Assembly (NCBI GenBank): GCA_017883485.1
Contig: JADGNM010000048.1
Coordinates: 1-11,284 of the forward strand
Source of the DNA: Methanosarcina sp.
GTDB lineage: Archaea > Halobacteriota > Methanosarcinia > Methanosarcinales > Methanosarcinaceae
DNA: 11,284 nt
Direction: 5' to 3'
Shown: in pieces, positions 1 to 5,442 of the stretch
Layout: every line of letters begins with the position of its first letter
How positions within the stretch are numbered: position 1 is the first letter of the stretch
The notes under the pieces: model-generated
Told to the model about the DNA's origin: nothing
The model's database searches: none
Seen by the model: the letters and a program-made list of their open reading frames with translations, nothing else
Made by a program: the position numbers and the translations under genes

Positions 1-76
1 ACCACGTAAGTAGCTTCCGCATTCCATCATCTTGGTCGACAAGATAATCTTCAATGAGAGATAATAAATTAAACAT
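1..76 (-). CDS. Probable IS transposase, N-terminal fragment cut by the window edge
   Basis: An open frame on the minus strand starts at ATG (74-76) and runs off the left edge, giving 25 residues that begin MFNLLSLIEDYLVDQDDGMR and end KLLTW. A GAGG lies about 12 bases before the ATG, so initiation there is plausible. The pattern 'DQ(D/E)DGMRKLLTW' resembles, from memory, the N-terminus of IS256/mutator-type transposases annotated in Methanosarcina, which continue into 'FLNQVM'. That family link is recollection and could not be tested. The open frame extends about 26 codons upstream of the ATG to a TAG near 157, so a non-ATG start is possible. The adjacent truncated recombinase fits an insertion sequence whose end lies near 150-165. 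Confidence 0.45.
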   Translation of the reverse strand, partial: MFNLLSLIEDYLVDQDDGMRKLLTW

Positions 77-126
77 TGTCTCTGCGTCCTCTTTGTTTGC
101 TATGAAGAATAAGGATTCAGAGTCAA

Positions 127-393
127 TTAATTTTACAGAACTTTCACTACACTACCAGAATACAAAGGTGGGGAATGTATGCAGGGATAAATCCTTATGG
201 ACTGTCTGTTATGACTACGAGAAAAACTATTGAATCCTGGTGTATTGCATCTGGTGTACTGGAATCTACAGTATGCTTGTGCCAGGGTCACGATTCGCTT
301 ACATCCATGAGGCACTATCAAGGCCTTGTATTCTCAGAAGACGAATTGAGAGACATCAAAAAACAGTTAACGTCATGGAATTTAATTAAATGA
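127..393 (+). pseudogene. C-terminal remnant of a tyrosine recombinase (phage/XerD-type integrase)
   Basis: From about position 160 this frame encodes the end of a tyrosine recombinase catalytic domain. 'TTRKTIESWC' at 214-243 carries the second catalytic Arg in the box II region. 'GHDSLTSMRHYQGL' carries the His of the (H/W) position and the Tyr nucleophile in HY. A short charged helix follows to the TGA at 391-393. The N-terminal core-binding domain and the first catalytic Arg are absent. The first dozen in-frame codons (from 127) do not look like recombinase and are probably the end of the neighbouring IS. Recognisable integrase sequence begins around 'IQRWGMYAGI' (about 160). An ATG at 175 gives a 72-residue ORF but has no convincing ribosome site. 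It cannot be catalytically active as it stands. It is a scar of an integrated element interrupted or flanked by an IS. Confidence 0.7.
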
Positions 394-473
394 TTAGAAT
401 TTTTTAAAATGTTGCAGATATGTAAACAATATGCAGGAAGGTTTTTAAAGTATGCGGGGAATTAGAATTTTTT
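393..473. repeat. 13-bp direct repeat downstream of the integrase remnant
   Basis: The sequence attagaatttttt occurs at 393-405, overlapping the last base of the integrase stop codon, and again at 461-473. The copies are 68 bp apart. Direct repeats just beyond an integrase gene can be attachment-site remnants, but this one is short and A/T-rich, so chance is a real alternative. The intervening DNA holds no gene that I can see. Confidence 0.3.
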
Positions 474-562
474 CCAGCTTGCGTTGAACCTATAGAATTA
501 TCCTTCCACCACAGACTTTACAGTACCCAAAAATTAGCGAAGATGAATGAATCAAAGTTCTT

Positions 563-985
563 TTAAAATTCTCCGATAATCTGAAGCACGATTTTTCTTA
601 CCTTTTCAACTCTGTCAAAGTTTATGTATACAATCTGCTGCCATGTCCCAAGTGTCAATCTTTTTTCAACAAGAGGTACCGTAAGGCTTGGGCCGACGAG
701 CATTGCTCTTAAATGAGATCCTCCATTGTAATCGCCCCAGGTTTTGTGGTGATGGTAGTTCTTATCCAGCGGGATTAGCTTATCAAGAATCTCTGAAACG
801 TCTATCGAAAGATTTGGCTCAAATTCCATTGTGGTTATTGCTCCGGTTGACCCGATGCAGAATACCGTAACTGTCCCGTTACTTATTTTCGAGTTTTTGA
901 CTTCCTTTGATACCATTTCAGTAATATCGACAATTCCGCAGTCTTCTTTTCCAACGACTGATATTTCTCTTGTTTCTACAGGCAT
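563..985 (-). CDS. YjbQ/UPF0047 family protein (secondary thiamine-phosphate synthase-like)
   Basis: This is a 140-residue protein of the size usual for the YjbQ family. The signature regions are visible: 'GSTGAI' (45-50) followed by a conserved Glu in 'MEFEP'; then 'HHHKTWGDYNGGSHLRA' (78-94) with the His/Asp/Asn cluster; 'GPSLTVPLV' (98-106); and 'RLTLGTWQQI' (109-118), which is the strongest family mark. Family members form compact trimers, and E. coli YjbQ has weak thiamine-phosphate synthase activity. The true physiological role is unsettled, so the enzymatic name should be treated as provisional. The ATG has no Shine-Dalgarno. A TATA box lies about 27 bases upstream, consistent with a leaderless transcript. 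The gene is convergent with the integrase remnant, and a T-run on its coding strand at 527-533 is a likely terminator. Confidence 0.9.
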   Translation of the reverse strand: MPVETREISVVGKEDCGIVDITEMVSKEVKNSKISNGTVTVFCIGSTGAITTMEFEPNLSIDVSEILDKLIPLDKNYHHHKTWGDYNGGSHLRAMLVGPSLTVPLVEKRLTLGTWQQIVYINFDRVEKVRKIVLQIIGEF

Positions 986-1006
986 GAAACGATATTAGCG
1001 GGTCAG

Positions 1007-1020
1007 ATTAATATATCCTT
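1007..1020 (-). promoter_or_regulatory. BRE/TATA element for the YjbQ-family gene
   Basis: On the minus strand AAGGATATATTAA reads as a purine-rich BRE followed by a TATA box. The centre of TATATT is about 27 bases from the ATG, which puts the predicted transcription start at or within a base or two of the start codon. With no Shine-Dalgarno present, a leaderless mRNA is the simplest reading. Confidence 0.55.
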
Positions 1021-1175
1021 GCAGTCTTTGAAAAGCGCGTTGAGATTTGTAATCGCACAACTAATAACTTATAATTCTCAGTCCTGATAAATCCCCATAC
1101 TTTACAGTTACTTGCTGGACAAACTCAATAACCTAATAACTATATAGTTTACTTATACGAATATATACTATTTTA

Positions 1176-1190
1176 GAAATCTATAAATAC
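1176..1190 (+). promoter_or_regulatory. Likely TATA box of the 5'-nucleotidase gene
   Basis: GAAATCTATAAATAC matches an archaeal BRE plus TATA box. A start about 25 bases downstream (near 1209) would give a leader of about 205 nt, long for an archaeal gene. Other AT-rich TATA-like sequences lie upstream near 1142 and 1162, so the exact promoter is not certain. Confidence 0.45.
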
Positions 1191-1413
1191 ACATGATAAC
1201 TTCCTATATCCAAACTTGAAATTTTAAGGTAGTTCCTTTCCAGCAATAGCGGGTTCTGTAAAGTCCTGGGCGGCTAAATGGATAATATTCTTTTTGGGAA
1301 GGCAACCACTAATGATATTTTGATTTTTAAGATATTAGCTGCCGAAGACTTGACAGACCTGTTTTGAAATTATTTTCATCATTAATAGCTCAATCAATAT
1401 CATGAGGCTTAAA

Positions 1414-3180
1414 ATGAAAAAAGTGACATGTGATAAAACAAGTAGAGGGCATACCCTCATAGTGGCTTTAGGAGTCATTGTGCTGGCGTTTTTAATGCTG
1501 GTGAGTATTGCAGGCGCAGCATCATCTGCAGATATTCCACACTCCGGCAGCAGCAGTGTTTCCGATTTTAGCAAAAAAAATACGATAGATGTCCAGATCC
1601 TGGCCATCAATGATCTCCACGGCCAGCTTGAGCCGCCAAGCGGCACGATGGTTGCAGGTTATTATGCGAATGGTACTGCTATACGTGTCCCTGCCGGGGG
1701 CGTTGAGTACCTGGCCACCTACATAAAGAACCTCAGCGCCGAGAACCCCAATACATTTGTGGTCTCGGCCGGAGACAACATAGGTGCAAGCCCGCTCATC
1801 TCAGCCCTGTTCCACGATGAGCCTACTATAAAGGCTCTCAATTTGATGGGATTCGACTTTTCGGCCGTGGGCAACCACGAGCTCGATGAAGGGCTAGCCG
1901 AGCTCAAACGCATTCAGAAAGGCGGCTGCCATCCGACGGACGGCTGCAGCGGTGGAACCTTCAAAGAAGCAAAGTTCAAGTTTCTGGCTGCAAACATTGT
2001 CAATGAGACCACTAACTCCCCGGTATTCCCTGCCTACAAGGTCACCTATGTCAAAGGAGTGCCCATAGGGTTCATTGGAATAGCTCTGAAAGATACGCCG
2101 TCCATAGTGACTCCTTCCGGAGTGAAGGGGCTCAAGTTCCTGGATGAAGCTGCAACCATTAACAAATACGTCAAAAAGCTGAAGAAAATGGGCGTAGAAA
2201 CCATAGTTGTGATCATCCATGATGGAGGCTACCAGACTGGATTATATAACGAGAGCCTGAATATGAGCGGCCCCATTCTGGATGTGGTTAACGCCACGGA
2301 CGACGAAGTAGACGCCTTCATTACAGGCCATACCCATGTGGGCTACAACGCCGTTATTGACGGCCGTATAGTGACACAGGCTGGCTCAACCGGCCGTGTG
2401 CTCACGGATATAGATCTGGTTATAAACAAAAAGACTCACGATGTGGTCAAGGAACAAGCCAGAAATATCTTAGTGTCCAGAGATGTTCCTAAAGATCCCG
2501 AGGTATCCGGCCTGGTCGAGGAATACAGGTCTCTTGTCGCTCCCCTTGCCAACCGGGTGATCGGCAACATCACAGATAATATTACAGCAGCAACTGGTAG
2601 TTCCGGTGAATCCGCTCTGGGTGATATCATAGCCGATGCTCAGCTCTATTCTACCTCTTCCACAGGATATGGAGGCGCTGTTGCAGCCTTTATGAACCCT
2701 GGAGGCATCCGCGCTGACCTGCTGTATAATCAACAGAGCGGCAGTGAACTGCCCGGTCAGGTCACTTATGGCGAGGCTTTCAGCGTCCAGCCCTTCGGAA
2801 ACACCCTTGTCACAATGACTTTAAGCGGCACTCAGATCGACACACTGCTTGAGCAGCAGTTCGACAACCCATCTCCTGGCAGTAAGCGCATACTGCAGGT
2901 CTCAAAGGGCTTTGACTATGCCTGGAACGAAAGTGCCCCCACTGGCAATAAGGTCGATATCTCCAGCATAAAGATCAACGGCACTGTTATCAGTCCGGGC
3001 AGCCTTTACCGCGTAACTGTGAACAACTACCTGGCCGACGGAGGCGATAACTTCGCAGTCCTGAAGGCAGGGGTCGATAGGCTGGGAGGAGCTCAGGATA
3101 TAGATGCATTCGTCAATTACTTCGCAGCTTTCTCTCCGGTTGCTCCCGGACCAATGAATCGTATCGTTATGGTAAAATAA
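1414..3180 (+). CDS. Secreted 5'-nucleotidase / 2',3'-cyclic phosphodiesterase (UshA family)
   Basis: The protein (588 aa from ATG 1414; numbering from there) has a basic N-terminus and a hydrophobic core (about 15-36) ending in 'AGAASSA', a typical signal peptide. The calcineurin-like metallophosphatase domain follows, with metal ligands in 'NDLHG' (D67, H69), 'AGDN' (D121), 'GNHE' (N154, H155), 'IHDGG' (H269) and 'GHTH' (H306, H308). The 5'-nucleotidase C-terminal domain has 'NPGGIR' (428-433), 'QPFGN' (459-463) and 'NNYLADGGD' (537-545), which form the nucleotide pocket. It should hydrolyse extracellular nucleotides to nucleosides and phosphate. The two Cys in 'GGCHPTDGC' may form a disulfide. 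An in-frame ATG at 1402 exists, but 1414 is preferred because GAGG sits six bases ahead of it. G+C content is clearly higher than the flanks, and the domain sequence resembles actinobacterial secreted nucleotidases, suggesting transfer. Confidence 0.92.
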   Translation: MKKVTCDKTSRGHTLIVALGVIVLAFLMLVSIAGAASSADIPHSGSSSVSDFSKKNTIDVQILAINDLHGQLEPPSGTMVAGYYANGTAIRVPAGGVEYLATYIKNLSAENPNTFVVSAGDNIGASPLISALFHDEPTIKALNLMGFDFSAVGNHELDEGLAELKRIQKGGCHPTDGCSGGTFKEAKFKFLAANIVNETTNSPVFPAYKVTYVKGVPIGFIGIALKDTPSIVTPSGVKGLKFLDEAATINKYVKKLKKMGVETIVVIIHDGGYQTGLYNESLNMSGPILDVVNATDDEVDAFITGHTHVGYNAVIDGRIVTQAGSTGRVLTDIDLVINKKTHDVVKEQARNILVSRDVPKDPEVSGLVEEYRSLVAPLANRVIGNITDNITAATGSSGESALGDIIADAQLYSTSSTGYGGAVAAFMNPGGIRADLLYNQQSGSELPGQVTYGEAFSVQPFGNTLVTMTLSGTQIDTLLEQQFDNPSPGSKRILQVSKGFDYAWNESAPTGNKVDISSIKINGTVISPGSLYRVTVNNYLADGGDNFAVLKAGVDRLGGAQDIDAFVNYFAAFSPVAPGPMNRIVMVK

Positions 3181-3194
3181 GAGCATCGGGAGCT

Positions 3195-3257
3195 ATCTCC
3201 CCTCTCGGCAGGGAAATCTCCTCTCAGCAGGGGAAAACTGCCGGAATATCTTTTTTT
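3195..3257 (+). terminator. Hairpin plus T-run ending the 5'-nucleotidase transcript, built on a tandem repeat
   Basis: Just after the stop codon an imperfect tandem repeat of about 21 bp (3195-3215 and 3216-3237) can fold. CGGCAG (3206-3211) pairs with CTGCCG (3238-3243), and an inner stem CTCCT/AGGGG (3218-3222 with 3229-3233) closes a 6-nt loop. Seven T residues follow at 3251-3257. The T-run alone would be a credible archaeal terminator. Confidence 0.55.
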
Positions 3258-3450
3258 AGCCGATAGCTATACCACACCCATAAAATTATCTTTTAACTGG
3301 TTTTAATATCAATTCTTAAAACTTATAATATTTTACTGTTATCCTAAATGGGATAGAAAAGTGCTCAGACCTGCACCTCTGCTTACCAGGCTTGCAAGAT
3401 CACCAAGTCAATGTAATTAAATAACAGAAAAATGTAAAATAAATTCTAAA

Positions 3451-3462
3451 CTGTTTAAATGT
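3451..3462 (+). promoter_or_regulatory. TATA-like element for the 36-codon gene
   Basis: CTGTTTAAATGT contains TTTAAATG. A start about 26 bases downstream (near 3483) would give a leader of about 36 nt carrying the GGAGG ribosome site at 3510-3514. The placement fits, but TTTAAA is a weak match and the area is generally AT-rich. Confidence 0.4.
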
Positions 3463-3518
3463 AATCATGCTTAAGTACAACAGTGAACAATGGGGCTAAC
3501 AACTAAATCGGAGGAGCT

Positions 3519-3629
3519 ATGGAAGTTTTCGGATCAATCTTTCTTGGAGTCTGCGGCATTGCATTTCTTATTGATGTTCTAATAATTTTATTAGCTGTTT
3601 ATACTGGGATTGAAAAGTATCTCCCATAA
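3519..3629 (+). CDS. 36-residue single-span membrane microprotein
   Basis: A strong Shine-Dalgarno, CGGAGGAG at 3509-3516, sits just ahead of ATG 3519. The frame gives 36 residues: a short N-terminus (MEVFGS), one long hydrophobic stretch from about residue 7 to 29 containing Gly7-8-type small residues, one Cys (12) and a buried Asp (19), then a polar end (GIEKYLP). This is a typical single transmembrane helix microprotein. No family was recognised. It appears to be its own transcription unit: TATA-like element at 3453, and a hairpin followed by a T-rich stretch beginning 30 bp after the stop. An overlapping frame from ATG 3490 encodes 30 residues but has no ribosome site. Small membrane proteins often bind and regulate a larger transporter or enzyme; the partner here is unknown. 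Confidence 0.6.
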   Translation: MEVFGSIFLGVCGIAFLIDVLIILLAVYTGIEKYLP

Positions 3630-3659
3630 ATGCAGGAACTTGTTTTGAACAAGAAATCT

Positions 3660-3706
3660 CAGGATACGATAACTCATATGTCCTGGTATTCATTGCATGT
3701 TAAATT
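3660..3706 (+). terminator. Hairpin and T-run after the 36-codon gene
   Basis: CAGGATA (3660-3666) pairs with TGTCCTG (3679-3685), seven base pairs including one G-T, with a 12-nt loop. A T-rich stretch TTAAATTTTT follows shortly after. Together they would end a transcript of roughly 220 nt containing the microprotein gene. Confidence 0.4.
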
Positions 3707-3774
3707 TTTGGCTTTTGTAGTGTGTTTCAGGGGGAATGTATTGCAGGGTAAGGTAAGATAGCCACCCTCATGAA

Positions 3775-3905
3775 CAATTTAAAACAGAGATTCAAAGGAG
3801 TTGGGCAGGAGATTGGCAACCTGCCCACTGTGTCTTGAGGTTTGTATGGTTGAAAAGGGGGACAGGTACCGACGAAATACCTGCCCATGTTTTGGCGTAT
3901 TCTTG
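3775..3905 (+). ncRNA. Candidate small RNA with two similar hairpins
   Basis: Hairpin 1 is TGGGCAGG (3802-3809) with CCTGCCCA (3820-3827), eight perfect pairs and a 10-nt loop. Hairpin 2 is GGACAGGTA (3860-3868) with TACCTGCC (3878-3885), eight pairs with one internal A-C mismatch and a 9-nt loop. Both 3' arms share ACCTGCCCA. A TATA-like AATTTAAAAC at 3776-3785 would start transcription near 3802-3808, close to the first hairpin, and a TTTT follows hairpin 2 at about 3890. It could equally be the remnant of a small mobile element with inverted ends. No RNA family was recognised. Confidence 0.3.
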
Positions 3906-3926
3906 CAGTTGTATATTAGAGTTTAA
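3846..3926 (+). CDS. Possible 26-codon ORF overlapping the second hairpin
   Basis: ATG 3846 is preceded by TTGAGG at 3835-3840, with five bases between GAGG and the ATG, an acceptable ribosome site. The peptide begins MVEKGDRYRRNTCPCFG and ends in a hydrophobic tail, FLQLYIRV. It has a Cys-Pro-Cys motif and a basic patch but no recognised family. The second hairpin lies inside it, which would explain part of its sequence as RNA structure rather than protein. Support is weak. Confidence 0.18.
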   Translation: MVEKGDRYRRNTCPCFGVFLQLYIRV

Positions 3927-4096
3927 ACTATTTAAATTTTATTAGTGAGTGTATTATAAATTGATTCTTGTAGATTGTTTTAAAATATTCAACTAGTAAT
4001 ATCCATATTCAGGCTGGTTAATCTCTGGAAATTTTCAGAGAGTTGAGGGGAAAGGGGATGCTTTGAACCCTCTTTCCATTGTTCGACATACACGTC

Positions 4097-4112
4097 AAAA
4101 AACAAAAGCATT
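4097..4112 (-). terminator. T-rich terminator of dnaJ
   Basis: Reading the minus strand after the dnaJ stop, GCTTTTGTTTTTTG begins about 13 bases downstream. Archaeal RNA polymerase terminates at such T-runs without needing a strong hairpin. Confidence 0.45.
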
Positions 4113-4124
4113 ATTTTTTAATCT

Positions 4125-5279
4125 TCAACCTTCAAATGCATCTTTTACTTTCTCAAAAAAGCCCTTGTTTTTTTTGGACTTTTCAGTTCTGTCCTTTTCA
4201 TCCCCTTCGGATTTTTTGCCGCCGCTCAGGCCATCAAATTGGCGGAGAAGTTCTTTCTGTTCATGAGTCAATTTTGTGGGTGTTTTGATAATAACCCTGA
4301 CTAGCTGGTCGCCTTTTCCATGCCCGTGCACGTGCTGGATTCCCTTGTCTCTTAGCCTGAATACGGAATTGGTCTGAGTCCCTGGAGGAATATTCATTTT
4401 GACCTTTCCGTAAAGGGTATCGATCGCCACGTCCTCTCCGAGAGCAGCCTGGGAGAACGAGATCGGAAGTTCGGAAATTACGTCGTAATCGACTCGCTTG
4501 AAATACCTGTGTTCCATGACATGGACGACGACATAAAGGTCTCCGGAAGGTGCACCCGGTTCTCCGGTATTTCCTTCCCCGCTGAGCCTCAGGGTCATCC
4601 CCGAATCTGCCCCTGCAGGCACATTAACCGTAATTTTTCTCGTGTTCCGGACTCTGCCTGCACCGCTACAGGTAGGGCAGGGAGATTCAACAATCTGGCC
4701 CCTGCCGTGACAGGTACTGCAGGTGGTAGTGCTTACAAACTGCATACCCAGTCCGGAGCGGGTGGTGCGGATCTGCCCAGTACCACTGCATGTCGGGCAT
4801 CTCTTGGGGCTTGTCCCTGGTTTGGCTCCGGTTCCGGAACAGGTCGAACATATTTCCGTTCTTGGAATATCGATGTCTTTACGAGTTCCAAAAGCTGCTT
4901 CTTCAAAGGTGATATAAAGATCATACTGGAGATCGGAACCTCTCCTCGGTCCCATAGGACCTCTTCTGCTTCCCCCGCCGAAAAACATCTCAAATATATC
5001 CCCGAAGCCGCCAAAGTCTGCACCCCGGAAGATGTCTTCTGCGCTGTACTGTGCATCTATTCCGGCATGCCCGAAGCGGTCATACTGAGCCCGTTTGTCA
5101 GCATCTGAAAGAACGGCATAAGCCTCGGATATCTCCTTGAATTTTTCCTCAGCTCCAGCTTCCTTATTCCTGTCAGGATGGTATTTCAGCGCAAGCTTCC
5201 GATATGTTTTCTTTATATCGCCGGCTGAGGAGTCTTTGGGCAATCCGAGAATTTCATAATAATCACGTGTTGTGGCCAT
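4125..5279 (-). CDS. dnaJ: Chaperone protein DnaJ (Hsp40, class A)
   Basis: This is a 384-residue class A J-protein, full length for the family. The J domain (about 5-70) has the HPD tripeptide at 34-36, needed to stimulate the ATPase of DnaK. A Gly/Phe-rich linker (about 83-113) follows. The zinc-finger domain has four CxxCxGxG repeats with Cys pairs at 144/147, 161/164, 187/190 and 201/204. The C-terminal substrate-binding domains run to about 335, and a Lys/Glu-rich tail ends the protein. It delivers unfolded clients to DnaK in the cytoplasm. It lies downstream of dnaK on the same strand with a 163-bp gap containing a terminator-like hairpin and a TATA-like element, so it may have its own promoter. 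The ribosome site is weak (AGGG about 10 bases before ATG). This bacterial-type chaperone was probably acquired by transfer in the Methanosarcina lineage. Confidence 0.98.
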   Translation of the reverse strand: MATTRDYYEILGLPKDSSAGDIKKTYRKLALKYHPDRNKEAGAEEKFKEISEAYAVLSDADKRAQYDRFGHAGIDAQYSAEDIFRGADFGGFGDIFEMFFGGGSRRGPMGPRRGSDLQYDLYITFEEAAFGTRKDIDIPRTEICSTCSGTGAKPGTSPKRCPTCSGTGQIRTTRSGLGMQFVSTTTCSTCHGRGQIVESPCPTCSGAGRVRNTRKITVNVPAGADSGMTLRLSGEGNTGEPGAPSGDLYVVVHVMEHRYFKRVDYDVISELPISFSQAALGEDVAIDTLYGKVKMNIPPGTQTNSVFRLRDKGIQHVHGHGKGDQLVRVIIKTPTKLTHEQKELLRQFDGLSGGKKSEGDEKDRTEKSKKNKGFFEKVKDAFEG

Positions 5280-5293
5280 CAGGATTCCCTGCT

Positions 5294-5310
5294 ATTTTAA
5301 AAAAATTAAA
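5294..5310 (-). promoter_or_regulatory. T-rich TATA-like element just before dnaJ
   Basis: On the minus strand CCCTTTAATTTTTTTAAAA lies between a stable hairpin and the dnaJ start. The TTTAATTT part is centred about 27 bases from the ATG, which would allow a leaderless or very short-leader transcript. The same T-run also completes the upstream hairpin as a terminator of dnaK, so the two roles may overlap. Confidence 0.35.
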
Positions 5311-5313
5311 GGG

Positions 5314-5361
5314 CCGGACCTGCAAGCAGGTTTCCGGTAAGGCCTGAGAATCTACAGGCCT
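5314..5361 (-). terminator. Two hairpins between dnaK and dnaJ, the second followed by a T-run
   Basis: Hairpin A is AGGCCTG (5340-5346) with CAGGCCT (5355-5361), seven perfect pairs and an 8-nt loop. Hairpin B is ACCTGC-AA-GCAGGT (5318-5331), extended by CCGG (5314-5317) with CCGG (5334-5337) across a TT bulge. In the direction of transcription hairpin B is followed by CCCTTTAATTTTTTT, which looks like a terminator for dnaK. Confidence 0.55.
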
Positions 5362-5379
5362 GTCGCTACCATAACTACT

Positions 5380-5435
5380 GTAACTTAATTTTTGTAACGT
5401 AATTCTTGTAACGTAATTCTTGTAACGTAATTCTT
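5380..5435. repeat. Four tandem copies of a 14-bp repeat after dnaK
   Basis: The unit gtaacgtaattctt is present three times without change (5394-5407, 5408-5421, 5422-5435), preceded by one copy differing at two bases (5380-5393). A more decayed copy (8 of 14 matches) may lie at 5366-5379. The array begins seven bases beyond the dnaK stop codon and lies in its 3' untranslated RNA, where the unit reads AAGAATTACGTTAC. Confidence 0.9.
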
Positions 5436-5442
5436 TCTATTT

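Larger units (their letters stand above)
986..1401. other. 416-bp divergent intergenic region with promoters and a possible structured leader
   Basis: The region lies between the divergent YjbQ-family and 5'-nucleotidase genes and holds no credible ORF. It contains the yjbQ-side TATA box, a perfect 12-bp palindrome AACTATATAGTT at 1138-1149, a TATA element at 1181-1190 for the rightward gene, and a stretch from about 1235 to 1302 with several complementary segments that could fold in the leader RNA. Confidence 0.5.
3181..3518. other. 338-bp intergenic region before the 36-codon gene
   Basis: After the terminator at 3195-3257 the DNA is AT-rich with no ORF that I can support. A small inverted repeat TATCC-taaatg-GGATA lies around 3340-3356. 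The TATA-like element for the small gene is at 3453-3460. No tRNA-like fold was recognised. Confidence 0.4.
3630..4124. other. 495-bp region between the small gene and the end of dnaJ
   Basis: No long ORF. It holds the hairpin terminator at 3660-3706, two related hairpins at 3802-3827 and 3860-3885, an overlapping 26-codon frame at 3846-3926, an AT-rich stretch (3900-4010), a stem TCTCTG/CAGAGA at 4022-4041, and the T-run that probably ends the dnaJ transcript from the other strand. Confidence 0.45.

Noticed and set aside
1894..2733. Minus-strand frames opposite the 5'-nucleotidase
   Set aside because: The plus-strand protein carries all expected motifs across this interval; the opposite frames show no family features.
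3490..3582. 30-codon frame overlapping the microprotein gene in another frame
   Set aside because: No ribosome site ahead of its ATG, whereas GGAGG is correctly placed for the ATG at 3519.
4063..4288. Two overlapping plus-strand frames at the 3' end of dnaJ
   Set aside because: Both are mostly antisense of the dnaJ C-terminus, with biased Phe/Ser composition from the Lys/Glu-rich coding strand.
4509..5108. 199-codon plus-strand frame opposite dnaJ
   Set aside because: It is a mirror of the dnaJ coding sequence; the Cys- and Gly-rich composition comes from the antisense of the zinc-finger repeats.
5380..5435. CRISPR array
   Set aside because: The repeats are 14 bp and directly adjoining with no spacers, so this is a simple tandem array.
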